DNA of 64,000 bases from Sphingobacterium sp. ML3W (lineage in GTDB: Bacteria; Bacteroidota; Bacteroidia; Sphingobacteriales; Sphingobacteriaceae): the NCBI RefSeq assembly GCF_000747525.1, contig NZ_CP009278.1:806001-870000 (forward strand), read 5' to 3'. Below the pieces are notes generated by a model. That model was given only the letters and a program-made list of their open reading frames with translations. It was not told the DNA's origin and ran no database searches. Both the position numbers and the translations under genes were made by a program. The first letter of the stretch is position 1, and every line of letters begins with the position of its first letter. Shown in pieces: positions 17,708 to 26,076 of this stretch.

Positions 17708-17714
17708 TAACACA

Positions 17715-18308
17715 ATGGATGACCCCGGGCAATTATCGGAATACGGAAAGATACTTATCATAATTTTGGTAGGGATATTTTTAGTTGCGATGACCATTAT
17801 GGCAGGTAGAATACTGTCTGTAAAAAAACCAACTCCCCAAAAATTAAGTACTTATGAATGTGGTGAAGATGCAGTCGGTTCTTCTTGGGTTCAATTTAAT
17901 CCAAGATTTTATGTGATTGCACTTATTTTCTTGCTATTTGATGTTGAATTAATTTTTATTTTTCCTTGGGCCACTGTTTTTGGACAAGTAGAATATATCG
18001 CTGCAGACGGAAGATGGGGCTGGTTTACACTAATTGAAATGGCACTTTTTGTGGGTGTCCTAATTTTAGGGTTGATATTTGTGTGGGTAAAAGGCGATCT
18101 CGAGTGGGTGAAGCCCATTCATCAACGACCAGTAGTAGATGTTAATATTCCAAACGCTGCTTACCATGCCATTAATCAAGCAACCTATCCCTTGAGGGAT
18201 TATAAAGAAACATTTCATAAAGACTATAGCGCTAAGGTCGAGCATGAAACAGTTACTTCAAAAATCGCCTTTAAACCCAGATTCAAAAAACCAGGAGCAT
18301 CATCATGA
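17715..18308 (+). CDS. nuoA: NADH-quinone oxidoreductase subunit A, with long C-terminal tail
   Basis: 197 residues, against about 120-150 for usual NuoA. Three membrane helices are visible (about 11-30, 66-86 and 104-126). The conserved loop [20 protein letters not shown] at 47-66 and [11 protein letters not shown] at 75-85 are the NuoA signature. The core ends near residue 135 and is followed by about 60 hydrophilic residues rich in Lys and His, absent from most homologues. Part of the membrane arm of complex I. The stop overlaps the nuoB start (ATGA). Other nuo genes are not adjacent; purK and purE follow instead. Confidence 0.95.
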   Translation: MDDPGQLSEYGKILIIILVGIFLVAMTIMAGRILSVKKPTPQKLSTYECGEDAVGSSWVQFNPRFYVIALIFLLFDVELIFIFPWATVFGQVEYIAADGRWGWFTLIEMALFVGVLILGLIFVWVKGDLEWVKPIHQRPVVDVNIPNAAYHAINQATYPLRDYKETFHKDYSAKVEHETVTSKIAFKPRFKKPGASS

Positions 18309-18808
18309 GTTTAGAAAGCCAAATACAAAATAATGGTGTGATTGTCGCTAAATTAGACGATTTACTAAATTGGGCAAGATTGTCATCTATGTGGCCTATC
18401 AGTTTTGGTATCGCTTGTTGCGCAATCGAGATGATGGGAGCTATGGCTGCCAATTATGATTTGGATCGTTTAGGTGTTTTTCCGCGCCCTTCTCCAAGAC
18501 AATCAGATGTGATGATTATAGCAGGTACGGTAACCTTTAAAATGGCAGATCGTATCCGTAAACTATATGAGCAGATGCCCGAACCGAAGTATGTGATCTC
18601 GATGGGCTCATGTTCCAATTGTGGAGGACCCTATTGGCAGCACGGCTATCATGTAGTAAAAGGAGTCGATCGTGTAATACCTGTAGATGTGTATGTACAA
18701 GGATGTCCCCCAAGACCTGAAGCACTGATTGGTGCATTTTTAGAATTACAAAAGAAAATTGAAAAAGAAAGTTTGTTGGGAGAACAGTTGTTTAACCAAA
18801 AGGCTTAA
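18305..18808 (+). CDS. nuoB: NADH-quinone oxidoreductase subunit B
   Basis: 167 residues. It carries the terminal [4Fe-4S] cluster N2 that passes electrons to quinone. The four cluster ligands are in place: tandem C38-C39 ([11 protein letters not shown]), C103 ([10 protein letters not shown]) and C133 (VQGCPPRPE). The quinone-site segment [17 protein letters not shown] is also present. Soluble, docked to the membrane arm. Starts inside the nuoA stop codon. Only nuoA and nuoB are here; the remaining complex I genes must be elsewhere if the enzyme is complete. Confidence 0.97.
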   Translation: MSLESQIQNNGVIVAKLDDLLNWARLSSMWPISFGIACCAIEMMGAMAANYDLDRLGVFPRPSPRQSDVMIIAGTVTFKMADRIRKLYEQMPEPKYVISMGSCSNCGGPYWQHGYHVVKGVDRVIPVDVYVQGCPPRPEALIGAFLELQKKIEKESLLGEQLFNQKA

Positions 18809-18833
18809 ATAGAATAGAAATAGAAAAATAGAC

Positions 18834-19976
18834 ATGGGAAAAGATTTTTATGGTGATTTGCAATTAGGTATTCTTGGCGGTGGTCAATTAGGCCGGATGT
18901 TGATTCAAGAGGCCATTAATTACAACGTTAATGTTCATATTCTTGATCCAGATAAGAATGCACCTTGCCGTAAATTATGCAATCGTTTTGAATGTGGCTC
19001 TTTGAGCGATTTTGAAACCGTATACAATTTTGGAAAAGATCTTGATATGATAACGATCGAGATTGAAAAAGTGAATGTAGATGCGTTGGAAAAATTGGAA
19101 GAAGAAGGAGTGCTTGTCTATCCACAATCTCGTATCATTCGTTTGATACAAGATAAAGGACTACAGAAACAGTTTTTTAAACAAAATGATATACCAACTT
19201 CAGCATTTCAGCTCATCTCCACAAAAGAGCACCTTAACAATGCCAATTTAACCATTCCTTATATTCAGAAATTACGTAAAGATGGTTACGATGGTAAGGG
19301 CGTAAAGAAAATAAATGCAATAGCTGATTTAGAGACCGCATTTAATGAACCCTCTTTGATAGAAGAATGGGTTGATTTTGAAAAAGAGATTGCTGTTATC
19401 GTAGCTCGAAATGATGATGGTGATGTAGCTACTTTCCCAATGGTGGAAATGGAATTCAATCCTGAAGCTAACTTAGTTGAGTTTTTGATAGCACCTTCTA
19501 CTTATGGATTCGATATCCAACAGAGAGCTGAAGAACTAGCCAAGAAGATTGCGAATGATCTACAGATTGTTGGATTATTGGCTGTTGAAATGTTTTTAAC
19601 GAACGATGGAGATATTTTGGTCAATGAAATTGCTCCTCGCACACATAATAGTGGACATCAAACCATCGAAGGTAACTACGTTTCACAGTTTGCACAACAT
19701 TTGAGAGCTATTTTTAATCTACCTCTTGGAGACACCCGTTGTCGGTCAAATGCAGTAATGATCAATCTTTTGGGAGAGGAAGGATATGAAGGATTGGCAA
19801 AATATGAAGGTGTTGAAGAGATTTTGGCTATGGAAGGCGTATATGTCCATTTATATGGAAAGAAATTTACAAAACCTTACCGTAAAATGGGCCATGTGTG
19901 TATTATAAATGATGATCGTGAATTGGCCATCAGTAATGCAAGAAAAGTACAAGAAATTTTGAAAGTAAAAGCTTAA
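18834..19976 (+). CDS. purK: N5-carboxyaminoimidazole ribonucleotide synthase
   Basis: 380 residues, ATP-grasp enzyme of de novo purine synthesis: AIR + bicarbonate + ATP gives N5-CAIR. The N-terminal nucleotide-fold motif [13 protein letters not shown] is at about 11-23. ATP-grasp elements follow: [26 protein letters not shown], then [11 protein letters not shown] near residue 270 with metal and phosphate ligands. 25 nt after nuoB and 5 nt before purE, which does the next step, so nuoA-nuoB-purK-purE form one transcription unit as far as can be seen. Confidence 0.97.
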   Translation: MGKDFYGDLQLGILGGGQLGRMLIQEAINYNVNVHILDPDKNAPCRKLCNRFECGSLSDFETVYNFGKDLDMITIEIEKVNVDALEKLEEEGVLVYPQSRIIRLIQDKGLQKQFFKQNDIPTSAFQLISTKEHLNNANLTIPYIQKLRKDGYDGKGVKKINAIADLETAFNEPSLIEEWVDFEKEIAVIVARNDDGDVATFPMVEMEFNPEANLVEFLIAPSTYGFDIQQRAEELAKKIANDLQIVGLLAVEMFLTNDGDILVNEIAPRTHNSGHQTIEGNYVSQFAQHLRAIFNLPLGDTRCRSNAVMINLLGEEGYEGLAKYEGVEEILAMEGVYVHLYGKKFTKPYRKMGHVCIINDDRELAISNARKVQEILKVKA

Positions 19977-19981
19977 TATAT

Positions 19982-20491
19982 ATGTCAACAGTGAACCAAG
20001 CCTTAGTTGGAATTATTATGGGAAGTAAGTCAGACTTACCTGTAATGCAAGATGCAGTGGATGTATTGAAAACATTAGGAGTCCCTTTTGAGGTCACTAT
20101 TGTTTCAGCACATCGTACTCCACAGCGCATGTTTGATTATGCACAAGATGCTGCGGAGAGAGGTTTGAAAGTGATCATTGCTGGAGCAGGTGGCGCAGCA
20201 CATCTACCAGGCATGGTCGCGTCGATTACACATTTACCTGTTATCGGTGTTCCGGTCAAATCATCGAATTCAATAGATGGCTGGGACTCTGTTCTGTCTA
20301 TCTTGCAGATGCCAAATGGTATACCAGTAGCTACCGTTGCATTGAATGCTGCTAAAAATGCAGGTATCCTTGCTGCACAGATTCTTGGGACCCAAGATAA
20401 GGAAATCGAGAAGAACGTTATTGCTTTTAAAGCTGAATTAGCGGCAAAAGTGATTGAGACAGCTGAAGAAGTAGAGAAAATGACTTTTTAG
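19982..20491 (+). CDS. purE: N5-carboxyaminoimidazole ribonucleotide mutase
   Basis: 169 residues, class I PurE, converting N5-CAIR to CAIR after PurK. Family motifs: [11 protein letters not shown] near residue 14, the catalytic His region [10 protein letters not shown] near 40-50, [12 protein letters not shown] and PVIGVPVKS. It is an octamer in known homologues. Ends the nuoAB-purKE unit at a strong hairpin shared with the convergent gene. Confidence 0.97.
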   Translation: MSTVNQALVGIIMGSKSDLPVMQDAVDVLKTLGVPFEVTIVSAHRTPQRMFDYAQDAAERGLKVIIAGAGGAAHLPGMVASITHLPVIGVPVKSSNSIDGWDSVLSILQMPNGIPVATVALNAAKNAGILAAQILGTQDKEIEKNVIAFKAELAAKVIETAEEVEKMTF

Positions 20492-20502
20492 TACAGCTAG
20501 CT

Positions 20503-20547
20503 ATAATATAAAAAAAAAGGGCATGTAGCCCTTTTTTTTTATATTAT
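20503..20547. terminator. 20-bp perfect bidirectional terminator
   Basis: Perfect inverted repeat: 20503-20522 pairs with 20528-20547 around the loop ATGTA, with core GGGC/GCCC flanked by A9/T9. It ends purE, and its right arm overlaps the last codon and the stop codon of the convergent gene at 20544. Confidence 0.92.
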
Positions 20548-21524
20548 ATTTTTGCTAAATGTTGCTCAACGTAATCGTAGCTTTTCTTTAAGCTCTCAAA
20601 TTTGTTTGGAAGGTAAATATCATCCTGTTCTACAAATGCATATTTTAAACCAGCTTTCGCTTTCGCTTGTGCAATTGCGATAAAGTCGATGTGACCACTC
20701 CCTACCTCCGTATATCTTACTTCCTTAGCGATTCCGCCAAAGTCCAGCTTGTCATACTCAGGTCCGACAATAGTTTTGGTAAACGCTTTATCCATATCCT
20801 TAATATGCCATAACTTGAATCGGTCTGGAAATTTTTCGAATAAGCTTACCGGGTTAATTCCAGCTTTTTCTGCCCAATATAAGTCGAGTTCAAAATCTAC
20901 TAAATCGGGTTCTGTAAAAGCTAATAGGACTTCCTCACCTCGAGTACCATTTCCTAAATCTCTAAATTCCCAAAAATGGTTATGGAAGGCTACTTTCAAT
21001 CCATGGCTTTTAGCTTGCTCTCCAGCTTTATTTAATTGTTCTGCTATATATAGAAAGTCATCTTTTTTCAACGATGAAATGTCAAACATAGGCGACACTG
21101 GTGCGATAACGTATTCTTGACCTAGTTCTTTTGCAGCATCAAAATAAATGTTTAAATCTTCCTTATCTTGGTGGTTACGGCTGAAATATTTTGACATATC
21201 ATAGTGACCACTGTGTGATTTTAAACCATTATCATCCAATACTTTTTTTAGACTTTTATAATCGAGACCCCAAAAAGATTTAGCGACAGGGTCGATTCCG
21301 TATGTTTCTACGTGCTTATAACCAATTTTAGAAACCTCTTGTAATGATGCTGTCGGATTTGCAGCCATGAGATCACGAATGGAATAGAGTTGGACACCAA
21401 TATTTGCAAATGGTGAATCAAGAACTTTTGTATTATTTTCGCAAGACACGAAATGTGGTAAAAAATACGCTGCAGAAAGCCCAAGACCAGCTTTTTTGAT
21501 AAATTGACGGCGTGAATTATTCAT
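20544..21524 (-). CDS. Tat-exported sugar phosphate isomerase/epimerase-like TIM-barrel protein
   Basis: 326 residues. The N-terminus is a twin-arginine signal (SRRQFIKKAGLGLSAAYFLP) followed by VSC, which might be a lipid attachment site. The mature part is a xylose-isomerase-like AP-endonuclease-2 fold: NIGVQLYSIRDLM, HNHFWEFRD, FELDLYWAEKAG, LWHIKDM and EVGSGHIDF carry the metal-binding Glu, Asp and His residues. Proteins of this kind in Bacteroidota act on sugars or cyclitols in the periplasm; the substrate is unknown. The Tat translocase subunit TatC is encoded at 35146-36015. Confidence 0.88.
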   Translation of the reverse strand: MNNSRRQFIKKAGLGLSAAYFLPHFVSCENNTKVLDSPFANIGVQLYSIRDLMAANPTASLQEVSKIGYKHVETYGIDPVAKSFWGLDYKSLKKVLDDNGLKSHSGHYDMSKYFSRNHQDKEDLNIYFDAAKELGQEYVIAPVSPMFDISSLKKDDFLYIAEQLNKAGEQAKSHGLKVAFHNHFWEFRDLGNGTRGEEVLLAFTEPDLVDFELDLYWAEKAGINPVSLFEKFPDRFKLWHIKDMDKAFTKTIVGPEYDKLDFGGIAKEVRYTEVGSGHIDFIAIAQAKAKAGLKYAFVEQDDIYLPNKFESLKKSYDYVEQHLAKI

Positions 21525-21602
21525 ACTGTTTAATTTGATTTAAATTTAGTTTTAAGATCAAGTTACGACTAATTTTAAATAAAACTATTATCACAAATAA
21601 AA

Positions 21603-21631
21603 AATGGGGATGTATATGATACATCCCCATT
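21603..21631 (-). terminator. intrinsic terminator of pyrH-frr
   Basis: 13-bp perfect stem AATGGGGATGTAT / ATACATCCCCATT with a 3-base loop, followed on the minus strand by T6. Confidence 0.9.
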
Positions 21632-21654
21632 CTAATATTCTTAAAATAAGAAAA

Positions 21655-22218
21655 TTATACCGTCATGATATCTTTTTCTTTTAATTCAGCTAATTTATCA
21701 ACTTTTGCAATAAATAAATCTGTCAATTTTTGAACTTCAGCTTCACCAACTTTAATTTCGTCTTCAGAAGCTCCATCGTTTTTCAATTTTTTAATTGACT
21801 CATTTGTCTCTTTGCGGATATTACGAACGACAACACGACCTTTTTCAGTTTCTTCTTTAGCTTTCTTCACTAAGTCACGTCTTCTTTCTTCTGTCAAAGC
21901 AGGGATAACCATACGGATGACAATACCATCGTTTTGAGGGTTGACACCTAAATTCGCATCTGTAATTGCTTTTTCAATTGCAGATATTAGTTGCTTTTCC
22001 CATGGTTGGATAACAATCGTACGTGCGTCAGTTGTATTAATATTACTAACTTGAGACAATGCAGTTGGAGATCCATAATAATCAACTGAAATACCATCTA
22101 ACATAGAAGGAGAAGCTTTCCCAGCACGTATTTTAGTTAATTCTGATTCTAAAAAAGAAACAGCTTTGGACATATTCTCCTTACAATCGTCCAATTCAAG
22201 TGAAATTAATTCATTCAT
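21655..22218 (-). CDS. frr: ribosome recycling factor
   Basis: 187 residues, usual length. With EF-G it splits the post-termination ribosome. The coiled three-helix domain is visible at both ends (KAVSFLESELTKIRAGKASPS and the C-terminal KKAKEETEKGRVVVRNIR region), with the small domain between (VDYYGSPTALSQVSNI, IQPWEKQLI). The two hallmark stretches RAGKASPSML and VRNIRKETN are intact. It lies 29 nt after pyrH in the common bacterial gene order pyrH-frr. Confidence 0.98.
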   Translation of the reverse strand: MNELISLELDDCKENMSKAVSFLESELTKIRAGKASPSMLDGISVDYYGSPTALSQVSNINTTDARTIVIQPWEKQLISAIEKAITDANLGVNPQNDGIVIRMVIPALTEERRRDLVKKAKEETEKGRVVVRNIRKETNESIKKLKNDGASEDEIKVGEAEVQKLTDLFIAKVDKLAELKEKDIMTV

Positions 22219-22247
22219 ATCTTAATATCGTTTTTATCTTTTTATGA

Positions 22248-22952
22248 TTAGCGTACGACAGTACCTACTGGCTCTCCGTTAGCTAATTTTAGCAAATTAC
22301 CTGGTTTATTCATATCAAATACGATAATCGGTAAATTGTTTTCTTGACATAGCGTAAATGCAGTCATATCCATTACATTTAAACCTTTTTCATAAACTTC
22401 AGTAAATGAAATTTCGTCAAAACGTGTTGCTGTAGGATCTTTTTCCGGATCAGCAGTATAGATACCATCCACACGAGTACCTTTTAATACTGCGTCTGCA
22501 TTGATTTCGATAGCACGGAGTGAAGCCGCAGTATCGGTCGTGAAGTAAGGGTTACCAGTTCCTGCACCAAAGATAACAATACGTCCTTTTTCTAAGTGAC
22601 GCACGGCTCTTCTTCGAATAAATGGTTCACAGATCTGTTCCATCTTAATAGCTGTCAACAATCGAGTTTTCAAACCTACTTTTTCAAGACCATCTTGTAA
22701 TGCCATACTGTTGATAACAGTGGCCAACATACCCATATAATCCGCTTGTACACGGTCCATACCTGACTGTTCTGCACTTAAACCTCTATAGATATTACCT
22801 CCACCAATAACAATAGCAATTTCTAAACCTTGAGTATGTAACTCTTTGATATCTTTCGCATATTGGGCAACTCTCTTGATATCAATGCCATAGCTTTGAT
22901 CACCCATTAAGGATTCGCCGCTAAGTTTTAATAGGATACGTTTGTATTTCAT
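22248..22952 (-). CDS. pyrH: uridylate kinase
   Basis: 234 residues, amino-acid-kinase fold, phosphorylates UMP to UDP. Motifs: [14 protein letters not shown] at the N-terminus (ATP phosphate binding), [39 protein letters not shown] and [14 protein letters not shown]. Paired with frr, as in most bacteria. Start supported by the immediate alignment of [12 protein letters not shown] with the family. Confidence 0.98.
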   Translation of the reverse strand: MKYKRILLKLSGESLMGDQSYGIDIKRVAQYAKDIKELHTQGLEIAIVIGGGNIYRGLSAEQSGMDRVQADYMGMLATVINSMALQDGLEKVGLKTRLLTAIKMEQICEPFIRRRAVRHLEKGRIVIFGAGTGNPYFTTDTAASLRAIEINADAVLKGTRVDGIYTADPEKDPTATRFDEISFTEVYEKGLNVMDMTAFTLCQENNLPIIVFDMNKPGNLLKLANGEPVGTVVR

Positions 22953-23029
22953 AATTGTTTTTTTGGAAATTCTCCAAAGGCCAAAGATAAAATTTTTTTT
23001 TCATCCGATGAGGACGAATGTTACATTTA

Positions 23030-24166
23030 TTAAGAATTTTTAACTTTTTCTATCACATTTCTATAGTATTCCTCATATTGAGGCATAATATTGCTCAATT
23101 GAAATGTCTTTGCACGTGCTAATGCAGCATCTTTAAACTTTTCTAAGCGTTCTTCATCTTCCAAAATATAAATGGCGTTTTTGGCCATATCAGCGACATC
23201 ACCGATATCACTTAAAAATCCAGTTTCACCGTTCACATTTAATTCAGGTAGGCCTCCTGTATTTGTAGATACAACAGGTACTTTACAAGCCATTGCCTCT
23301 AAGGCAGCAAGTCCAAAACTTTCGGAGCTTGAAGGCATCAAGAATAGATCCGAAACGGATAAAATCTCTTCAACTGCATCTTGTTTACCTAAGAATCGTA
23401 CATCTTGACAGACACCTAAGTCACGGCATAATTCTTCCGCATTTGTACGTTCTGGACCATCGCCAACCATCAATAGCTTGCTTGGTATATGTTCGTTCAC
23501 TTTCTGGAAGATACGGATGACATCGCCTGTATTCTTTACTTTTCTAAAGTTTGAAGTATGGATAAGTATACGCTCATTTCCGGGTGCAATAGCTCTTTTG
23601 AAGTGCGAGCGATCTTTTATGCTGAATCGTTCCAAGTCGATGAAATTTGGAATGACTTCAATATCTCGTTTAATATCAAAGAAAGTAAGGGTCTGGTCTT
23701 TCAAGCTTTGTGATACGGTCGTTACTCCGTCAGATTGATTGATGGAGAAGGTAACAACTGGGCTGAAACTTTTATCTTTACCTACCAAAGTAATATCTGT
23801 ACCATGTAAGGTGGTCACGACCGGAATATTAATACCATAGGTCAATAATATCTGTTTAGCCATAAAGGCTGCAGAAGCATGAGGAATAGCATAATGAACA
23901 TGAATGACATCCAGTTTTTCAAAACGAACCACATCGACCAGTTTACTTGCTAGAGCAGACTCATAAGGCAAAAAGTCAAAAAGCGGGTATTGTGATACGG
24001 CAACTTCGTGATAAAATAGATTTTCCGAAAAAAAGTCCAAACGAGCAGGTTGACGATAGGTAATAAAGTGCACTTGGTGTCCGTGCGTTGCCAATGCCTT
24101 TCCAAGTTCTGTAGCTACGACGCCACTACCGCCAAATGTTGGATAACATACAATCCCTATTTTCAT
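23030..24166 (-). CDS. bshA: N-acetyl-alpha-D-glucosaminyl L-malate synthase
   Basis: 378 residues, glycosyltransferase family 4. BshA joins GlcNAc from UDP-GlcNAc to L-malate, the first step of bacillithiol synthesis. Recognised by KIGIVCYPTFGGSGVVATELG at the N-terminus (split motif), HVHYAIPHASAA, TTLHGTDITLVG, the ISNFR-like HTSNFRKVKN, and the nucleotide-sugar EX7E region SSSESFGLAALEAMA. bshB and bshC are not in the window. It is alone on the minus strand, with an unrelated divergent operon upstream. Confidence 0.93.
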   Translation of the reverse strand: MKIGIVCYPTFGGSGVVATELGKALATHGHQVHFITYRQPARLDFFSENLFYHEVAVSQYPLFDFLPYESALASKLVDVVRFEKLDVIHVHYAIPHASAAFMAKQILLTYGINIPVVTTLHGTDITLVGKDKSFSPVVTFSINQSDGVTTVSQSLKDQTLTFFDIKRDIEVIPNFIDLERFSIKDRSHFKRAIAPGNERILIHTSNFRKVKNTGDVIRIFQKVNEHIPSKLLMVGDGPERTNAEELCRDLGVCQDVRFLGKQDAVEEILSVSDLFLMPSSSESFGLAALEAMACKVPVVSTNTGGLPELNVNGETGFLSDIGDVADMAKNAIYILEDEERLEKFKDAALARAKTFQLSNIMPQYEEYYRNVIEKVKNS

Positions 24167-24324
24167 AATGCTTATTTATTTACTGCAAATTAAAGATTAT
24201 TTTGGAAAACAGCCAATCACACGAATGCAATAATTTCTGAAGCTATAGATTTATGCTCAGGGAAGGTAATTGGGGCATTATTCACGGAAAAAAATTATCT
24301 TGTAGCATATTAAGTAAGCTTATT

Positions 24325-25029
24325 ATGAAGACTTTTGTTAGTAATATATCAGGAAAGACCTTCCCGGTAACAAGTAAGGTGAGGGGAGCAACATTGCGAA
24401 CTTCGATTTTTGATCTCGTAAAGGAAGATTTTCCAGAGTTTTCTAAAGATTCGCTTATAGCTTCCAGCGAATTGGATGGCTACAAAGAAAAATATATTTC
24501 TACTATTTTAAAAAATGAGTTAGGTGAACTGAATCGTTTGGATGAATTAGTTTTACAAAGCCTAAGCAATAATCAGGTTATTACAGCTTCTATTGATCAA
24601 GAAATCAAAGCCGAAACATTTGGTGGAAAAGTTGCGGATAAAGTTGCAGCTTTTGGGGGGAGTTGGACTTTTATATTATCCTTTCTAGGATTTTTAGTAT
24701 GCTGGATTATATTAAATATATACTGGTTGAGCGATAAAGGCTTTGATCCATATCCTTTTATTTTGCTCAATTTGTTATTATCATGTATAGCTGCCCTCCA
24801 GGCGCCAGTAATCATGATGAGCCAAAATAGACAAGAAGAAAAAGACCGTCAACGGGCACAAAATGATTATATGGTCAATCTTAAAGCCGAATTAGAAATA
24901 CGGACTTTACACGAAAAAATAGATCATTTATTGATTCATAAAGAACAAGAATTGATAGAAATGCAACAATATCAATTGGAAATAATAAAAGATCTTATTG
25001 AAAAGATAGATAAACTGGAAAAGAAATGA
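24325..25029 (+). CDS. DUF1003 inner-membrane protein
   Basis: 234 residues from the ATG at 24325. An upstream in-frame ATG at 24253 adds 24 residues unlike the family and is rejected. The DUF1003 domain is in the C-terminal half: FGGSWTFILSFLGFLVCW, then DPYPFILLNLLLSCIAALQAP with two membrane helices, then MMSQNRQEEKDRQRAQNDY and a coiled coil up to the end. The N-terminal 90 residues are soluble. Function unknown. Its last four bases are the start of the ArfB-like gene (ATGA). Confidence 0.88.
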   Translation: MKTFVSNISGKTFPVTSKVRGATLRTSIFDLVKEDFPEFSKDSLIASSELDGYKEKYISTILKNELGELNRLDELVLQSLSNNQVITASIDQEIKAETFGGKVADKVAAFGGSWTFILSFLGFLVCWIILNIYWLSDKGFDPYPFILLNLLLSCIAALQAPVIMMSQNRQEEKDRQRAQNDYMVNLKAELEIRTLHEKIDHLLIHKEQELIEMQQYQLEIIKDLIEKIDKLEKK

Positions 25030-25436
25030 GCATAGTAGATAAAGAAGAATTATTAAAAGAGTTAACATTTAAATTTACACGTTCAGGTGGGGCAGGAGGT
25101 CAGCATGTGAATAAGGTATCGTCTAAAGTGCTTTTACAATGGCCAGTATTAGCTAGTGGGTGTTTGGATGAAGAAGAAAAGCTGTTGATCATGGAGACAT
25201 GGAGTAACCGTATTAATAAAGATGCAGTATTTCAATTAGAATGCGATACCGATCGTTCACAATTGAAAAATAAGGAAATAGCAATCGCACGATTTTTAAA
25301 TATCATTACAACAACACTAATACCTACTAAAAGACGGAAGAAAACAAAAATTCCTTATGGGAAAGTACTTAATCGTTTGGATCGTAAGGCTAAACAATCG
25401 GAAAAGAAAAATAACCGTAGGTGGAGTATGGATTGA
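25026..25436 (+). CDS. ArfB-like alternative ribosome-rescue peptidyl-tRNA hydrolase
   Basis: 136 residues. The release-factor catalytic loop GGQ is present in FTRSGGAGGQHVNKVSSKV at about residues 17-35, without the codon-recognition domains of RF1 or RF2. The C-terminus is a basic tail (KRRKKTKIPYGK, RKAKQSEKKNNRRW), which in ArfB/YaeJ enters the empty mRNA channel of stalled ribosomes. Expected role: freeing ribosomes stuck on mRNAs without a stop codon. ATGA overlap with the DUF1003 gene. Confidence 0.92.
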   Translation: MSIVDKEELLKELTFKFTRSGGAGGQHVNKVSSKVLLQWPVLASGCLDEEEKLLIMETWSNRINKDAVFQLECDTDRSQLKNKEIAIARFLNIITTTLIPTKRRKKTKIPYGKVLNRLDRKAKQSEKKNNRRWSMD

Positions 25437-25583
25437 GCAAAATTATTTCTAGTGCTCCATTAGATTTTCTGGGAAATAAAATAATCCCAGAGCGAATACC
25501 TACTGTAATGAAAAGCGAATAATGATGACAATTTAATCTAAACCTTAAAATTATACGATTGATTATCAGTTAATTGTGTCAAG

Positions 25584-25619
25584 AACTAAAAACTTAGTTT
25601 GATAACTAAGTTTTTAGTT
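25584..25619. promoter_or_regulatory. tandem operator for the BlaI-type repressor
   Basis: Two 16-bp dyads, AACTAA-AAAC-TTAGTT (25584-25599) and AACTAA-GTTT-TTAGTT (25604-25619), with centres 20 bp apart (two helical turns). Together they also form an 18-bp perfect inverted repeat. They lie 55 nt before the blaI ATG, and a partial -7 element (TAGTTTG) overlaps them, fitting autorepression. Confidence 0.7.
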
Positions 25620-25673
25620 CTATCTTGTTGTATAATCGATTATAGGCAGACGTGCCGTATTAATAGAAGTGTT

Positions 25674-26048
25674 ATGAACGAAATTAAAGAACTTACAAAA
25701 GCTGAAGAGCAAATTATGCAGGAGTTATGGGAAATGGAAGGTGCCTTTGTAAAAGAAGTGATTGACCGTTTACCAGAACCAAAACCAGCTTATAATACAG
25801 TCTCCACAATAGTGCGCATTTTGGAAACCAAGGGTTTCTTGGTGCACGAGTCTTTTGGAAAAAGCCACCGCTATATCCCTAAGATTACGAAAGAGGAGTA
25901 TAAAAAACTAATTACAGGGAAACTATTACATAATTATTTTGATAATTCAGCTTCGAGTATGATGTCTTATTTTTTGGAAGAAAATAAATTGGATCTCAAT
26001 GACGTGAATGACTTATTAGAATTGATTGCGAAACAAAAGAAAACTTAG
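25674..26048 (+). CDS. BlaI/MecI/CopY-family winged-helix repressor
   Basis: 124 residues from the ATG at 25674. An in-frame start at 25599 would place the start inside the operator and is rejected. The winged helix is clear: LTKAEEQIMQELWEMEGAFV, then the recognition helix PAYNTVSTIVRILETKGFLVHE, then the wing. The C-terminal helical part is the dimer domain. In this family the repressor is inactivated by proteolysis through its partner sensor, here encoded 28 nt downstream. The double palindrome upstream is the likely binding site. Confidence 0.93.
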   Translation: MNEIKELTKAEEQIMQELWEMEGAFVKEVIDRLPEPKPAYNTVSTIVRILETKGFLVHESFGKSHRYIPKITKEEYKKLITGKLLHNYFDNSASSMMSYFLEENKLDLNDVNDLLELIAKQKKT

Positions 26049-26076
26049 TGTATTTCAAAACCTAAAAACTCATATT

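Noticed and set aside
23005..23018. Sequence CCGATGAGGACGAA resembling a hammerhead ribozyme core
   Set aside because: The GAAAC part of the core and flanking stems I and III are missing; it is a chance match in the pyrH-bshA gap.
25468..25491. TCTGGGA / TCCCAGA hairpin after the ArfB-like gene as a terminator
   Set aside because: Stem of only 7 bp, loop of 10 and no T-run on either side; too weak to call.
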